Origin: Hydrogenophaga sp.
GTDB lineage: Bacteria > Pseudomonadota > Gammaproteobacteria > Burkholderiales > Burkholderiaceae_C
Assembly: GCA_025458415.1 (NCBI GenBank)
Contig: JALOSN010000078.1
Span: 1 to 9,445, forward strand
Direction: 5' to 3'
Length of the DNA: 9,445 nt
Shown here: positions 7,326 through 9,445 of the stretch, in pieces
How the letters are laid out: every line of letters starts with the position of its first letter
How positions within the stretch are numbered: the stretch's first letter is position 1
Position numbers and translations under genes: made by a program
The notes under the pieces: generated by a model
What the model was told of the DNA's origin: nothing
Database searches by the model: none
Seen by the model: the letters and a program-made list of their open reading frames with translations, nothing else

Positions 7326-9014
7326 TCAACGTGTGGCGGCCTGGGGCAGGCTGAAGCGGAACACCGCGCCCTGCCCGACCTTGCCCTCGCCGCTGACACT
7401 GCCTCCGTGTCGTTCGACAATGCGCTTGACCGTGGCCAGACCGACCCCTGATCCTTCAAATGCCTCGTTCGAATGCAGGCGCCTGAATGGCTGGAACAGC
7501 TGCAGCACGTAGGCCATGTCGAAGCCGGTCCCGTTGTCACGAACGCAAAAGGTCTGCATGCCGTCGCGGGTCGATTCGCATTCCAGCGAGATCCGTGCTT
7601 CCTCGGTCTGCACGGTGTACTTCCAGGCATTGCCCAGCAGGTTCTGCAGCACCGCCCGCACCAGCACCGGATCGGCCTCGGCGCGCAGGTCCGACCCGAT
7701 CTGCCAGACGACACGCCTGTGGGGCGCCAGGCGCTGAAGGTCGGCGGCGATGTCGCGCGCCATGGCGCTGATGTCCACAGGCGCAACTTTCAGCGTGGCC
7801 CGACTCAGCTGGGTCATCGACAGCAGGTCGGTGATCAGGCGCCCCATCCGCCCAGCAGCCGACTGGATGCGCTTGAGGTGCTGATGGCCCGTCTCGCCCA
7901 GGGTACCGGCCTGCTCCTCCTCCAGCACCGTGGCGAACCCATGGATGCTGCGCAGCGGCGTTCTGAGGTCGTGGGCCACGCTGTAGGCGAAAGACTCCAG
8001 CTCAGCGTTGAGCATGGCCAGTTCGCGCGTGCGCTCGGCCACGCGCTGCTCCAGACCGGCGGTCAGCAGGCGCAACTCGGACTGACTGCGCGCGACCCTG
8101 CCCAGCAGGAACACCACCAGACCACCGCTGGCCACCAGCAGGGCACTGACCACCAGCTTGATGTCCCGGTCGCGCTGCAGGGCCGGCAGGACGGACGCGA
8201 GGATGCCCTCCAGCGAAAGACCCAGCACAACGACCAGACCGCTGTCGGGCAGCCGGCGCCAGCCGCCGATGCGCCATTGCCCGTCGACGGTGCTGTCGAA
8301 CTGGAAGTTGCCCGCAAGGCTCCGGGTATCCGACAGGAAGGGTCGGTCAACGGGAACCCGCAGGGACATGGCGCTGGCGTTGTCGGTGCTGCGCGCCAGC
8401 AGGTGGCCATCCGGGTGTACCAGCGCCACCATGTCACCCGGCGCCAGCGCCAGCGCGGCCAGCCGCTGCGCCACATAGTTGGTGGAAACCAGCAGGTGCA
8501 CCGTGCCATCGAAGACGCCATCACGCAGCACCGGACGGCTGACAACGAACACCCAGCGACCGGACAGCCGCGATTGCACCGGCGTGCCCACCAGCAGCCG
8601 GTCACCGGCGGCGCGCTGGGCCTGGAAGTGCGGGCGGTCACCCACGTACACGCCGGACTCGGCGCCCAGGCTGTTGTAGACGACATGGCCGGTGGCATCG
8701 ACGACCGAGATGTAGTCGACAAATCCCTCGGGCAGGGTGTCCAGGGTTTCGCGCACCTGCCCGGCGAAGGCTTCGGTTCCGCGGTCCATCAGCCAGTCGC
8801 GCCGCATCCGCAGCAACGCGGTGTCCAGCGAGCTCAGCAGGCCGTCGATCTGACCCGCCATGGCGTCGGCCAGCTGCAGGCTGCGTTGCCGGGCATCTTC
8901 CAGGGCCTGTTCGCGCACTTGCTCGCCAGCCCGGTCGGCCTGCCACCAGAGGCCGGCCACGGCCATGCCGGTGAGCACCACCACCAGCAGCATGAGTCCT
9001 CGCAGGCGCGTCAT
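7326..9014 (-). CDS. membrane sensor histidine kinase with extracytoplasmic Cache-type sensor
   Basis: The protein has 562 aa from the ATG at 9014, which has GGAAG about 11 bases upstream. A GTG at 9032 would add six residues but has no ribosome binding site. Helix 1 is at about 7-24. A periplasmic dCache/PDC-like sensor follows to about 260, with YISVVDATGHVVYNS, GDRPHFQAQ and VGTPVQSRLSGRWVFVVSRP. A second membrane segment lies at about 286-304, then a short coiled coil to about 340. The dimerisation/phosphoacceptor motif SVAHDLRTPLRSI carries His348. The ATPase domain has the N box (QNLLGNAWKYT, Asn462), the G1 box DNGTGFD at 493-499 and GSGVGLATVKRIVERHGG from 521. All catalytic boxes look intact. 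No receiver domain and no response regulator gene are in the window. The ligand is unknown; Cache sensors often bind small organic acids or amino acids. Confidence 0.9.
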   Translation of the reverse strand: MTRLRGLMLLVVVLTGMAVAGLWWQADRAGEQVREQALEDARQRSLQLADAMAGQIDGLLSSLDTALLRMRRDWLMDRGTEAFAGQVRETLDTLPEGFVDYISVVDATGHVVYNSLGAESGVYVGDRPHFQAQRAAGDRLLVGTPVQSRLSGRWVFVVSRPVLRDGVFDGTVHLLVSTNYVAQRLAALALAPGDMVALVHPDGHLLARSTDNASAMSLRVPVDRPFLSDTRSLAGNFQFDSTVDGQWRIGGWRRLPDSGLVVVLGLSLEGILASVLPALQRDRDIKLVVSALLVASGGLVVFLLGRVARSQSELRLLTAGLEQRVAERTRELAMLNAELESFAYSVAHDLRTPLRSIHGFATVLEEEQAGTLGETGHQHLKRIQSAAGRMGRLITDLLSMTQLSRATLKVAPVDISAMARDIAADLQRLAPHRRVVWQIGSDLRAEADPVLVRAVLQNLLGNAWKYTVQTEEARISLECESTRDGMQTFCVRDNGTGFDMAYVLQLFQPFRRLHSNEAFEGSGVGLATVKRIVERHGGSVSGEGKVGQGAVFRFSLPQAATR

Positions 9015-9136
9015 CTGGTCCGGATCTTCCACAACGACAACAAAATACCCTACTGGAGCATAAGGGGTGAAACTGACAGCAGGCTGTTGACGCCTCAGCA
9101 GGGAGAAAGCACCCTGCCTTGCACGACAATCGCGAC
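9015..9136. promoter_or_regulatory. divergent intergenic region with dyads, kinase / cyclodeaminase-family gene
   Basis: This 122-base gap carries the only clearly AT-richer patch of the window (about 9033-9066), where the kinase promoter is expected; a minus-strand TATGCT at 9057-9062 is a weak -10 candidate without a good -35. On the plus strand TTGACG at 9087-9092 resembles a -35 box, but no matching -10 follows. ACAGC-AG-GCTGT at 9076-9087 is a dyad. GCAGGG (9098-9103) and CCCTGC (9112-9117) form a 6-bp stem with an 8-base loop. A CAGCAGG heptamer is repeated directly at 9077 and 9096. Confidence 0.4.
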
Positions 9137-9445
9137 ATGCTTGCCCTAGATGCCCGACAAACCTGCGACGCCCTGCCCTTCGAGCCCCTGATCGCCGCCC
9201 TGCGCGAGCGCTTCCGCAGCAGCACCTGCGAGGTGCCTGCGCGCCACGTGCATGAGATCGGCGCGCCCGGTGGGCCGCGCCTGACCTCTCTGCTCATGCC
9301 GGCCTGGCAACCCGGCCAGCACTACGGCGTCAAGATCATCAATATCGCTCCAGGCAACGCCGCACGCGGCCTGCCCGGACTGCATGGCAGTTACCTGCTC
9401 TTCGACGCCACCACCGGCGTGCCGCTGGCGGCGCTGGACGGCACG
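9137..9445 (+). CDS. ornithine cyclodeaminase / delta1-pyrroline-2-carboxylate reductase family protein, 3' truncated by window
   Basis: The first 103 codons are visible and open to the window end. MLALDARQTCDALPFEPLIAALRERF-type openings are usual for this mu-crystallin/ornithine cyclodeaminase family, which supports the ATG at 9137 although no Shine-Dalgarno sequence precedes it; a TTG at 9119 lies about 12 bases after GGGAGA but would add an atypical leader. Visible motifs are PARHVHEI at 34-41, LLMPAWQPG, GVKIINIAPGN with the conserved Lys66, GLPGLHGSYLLFDATTG, and a final DGT where the family has DGxELTxxR. Members are NAD(P)-dependent: true cyclodeaminases make proline from ornithine, while the bacterial subgroup this resembles reduces delta1-pyrroline-2-carboxylate in hydroxyproline or D-amino-acid breakdown. 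The Rossmann domain is off-window, so the subgroup cannot be settled. Confidence 0.85.
   Translation, partial: MLALDARQTCDALPFEPLIAALRERFRSSTCEVPARHVHEIGAPGGPRLTSLLMPAWQPGQHYGVKIINIAPGNAARGLPGLHGSYLLFDATTGVPLAALDGT

Noticed and set aside
9084..9098. LexA-like box CTG...CAG in the kinase divergent gap
   Set aside because: The spacing between CTG and CAG is 9 bases, not the 10 required.
9119..9121. TTG start for the cyclodeaminase-family gene
   Set aside because: It is better placed after GGGAGA, but it adds a six-residue leader not usual for the family; the ATG at 9137 gives the normal N-terminus.
7473..9149. A 558-codon plus-strand open frame over the histidine kinase
   Set aside because: It is antisense to a kinase with all catalytic boxes; the product is Gln/His/Gly-rich and has no known motif.

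Overview
The window is GC-rich, with tightly packed genes on both strands, and reads as ordinary chromosome of a beta-proteobacterium. The DinG, patatin and YdjM-family sequences look most like those of Burkholderiales; this placement comes from recalled family resemblance, not from a search. I see no rRNA, tRNA, CRISPR array, insertion sequence, integrase or phage gene, and no stretch above 300 bases without a gene.

Layout. Positions 2-2185 (+) hold the 3' part of a PatZ-like protein (acyl-CoA synthetase/ATP-grasp fused to a GNAT acetyltransferase), followed 21 bases later by a Tat-exported intradiol ring-cleavage dioxygenase. A 76-base gap with an imperfect inverted repeat and a LexA-box-like sequence leads to a YdjM-family membrane protein (2262-3299, +). 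Convergent to it, on the minus strand, are a CopD-like four-helix membrane protein (3310-3780) and, upstream in the same transcription unit, a dinG helicase gene (3804-6103) that is broken by a frameshift exactly at its Walker A motif. Divergent from dinG across 100 bases with several short palindromes is a patatin-like phospholipase (6204-7298, +). Convergent to that is a membrane sensor histidine kinase (7326-9014, -). Divergent from the kinase across 122 bases is the 5' end of an ornithine cyclodeaminase/delta1-pyrroline-2-carboxylate reductase family gene (9137 to the window end, +).

How the genes might work together. The first two genes look co-transcribed, as do dinG and the CopD-like gene. 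Otherwise the set looks like unrelated housekeeping and accessory metabolism. The clearest anomaly is dinG: the region around the P-loop is missing and the frame changes there, while the four iron-sulphur cysteines, the DEAH box and the C-terminal helicase motifs are intact. A second point is that dinG and ydjM are both LexA-regulated in E. coli, and here each has a one-mismatch LexA-like box in its upstream gap. I did not find a convincing undescribed multi-gene system.
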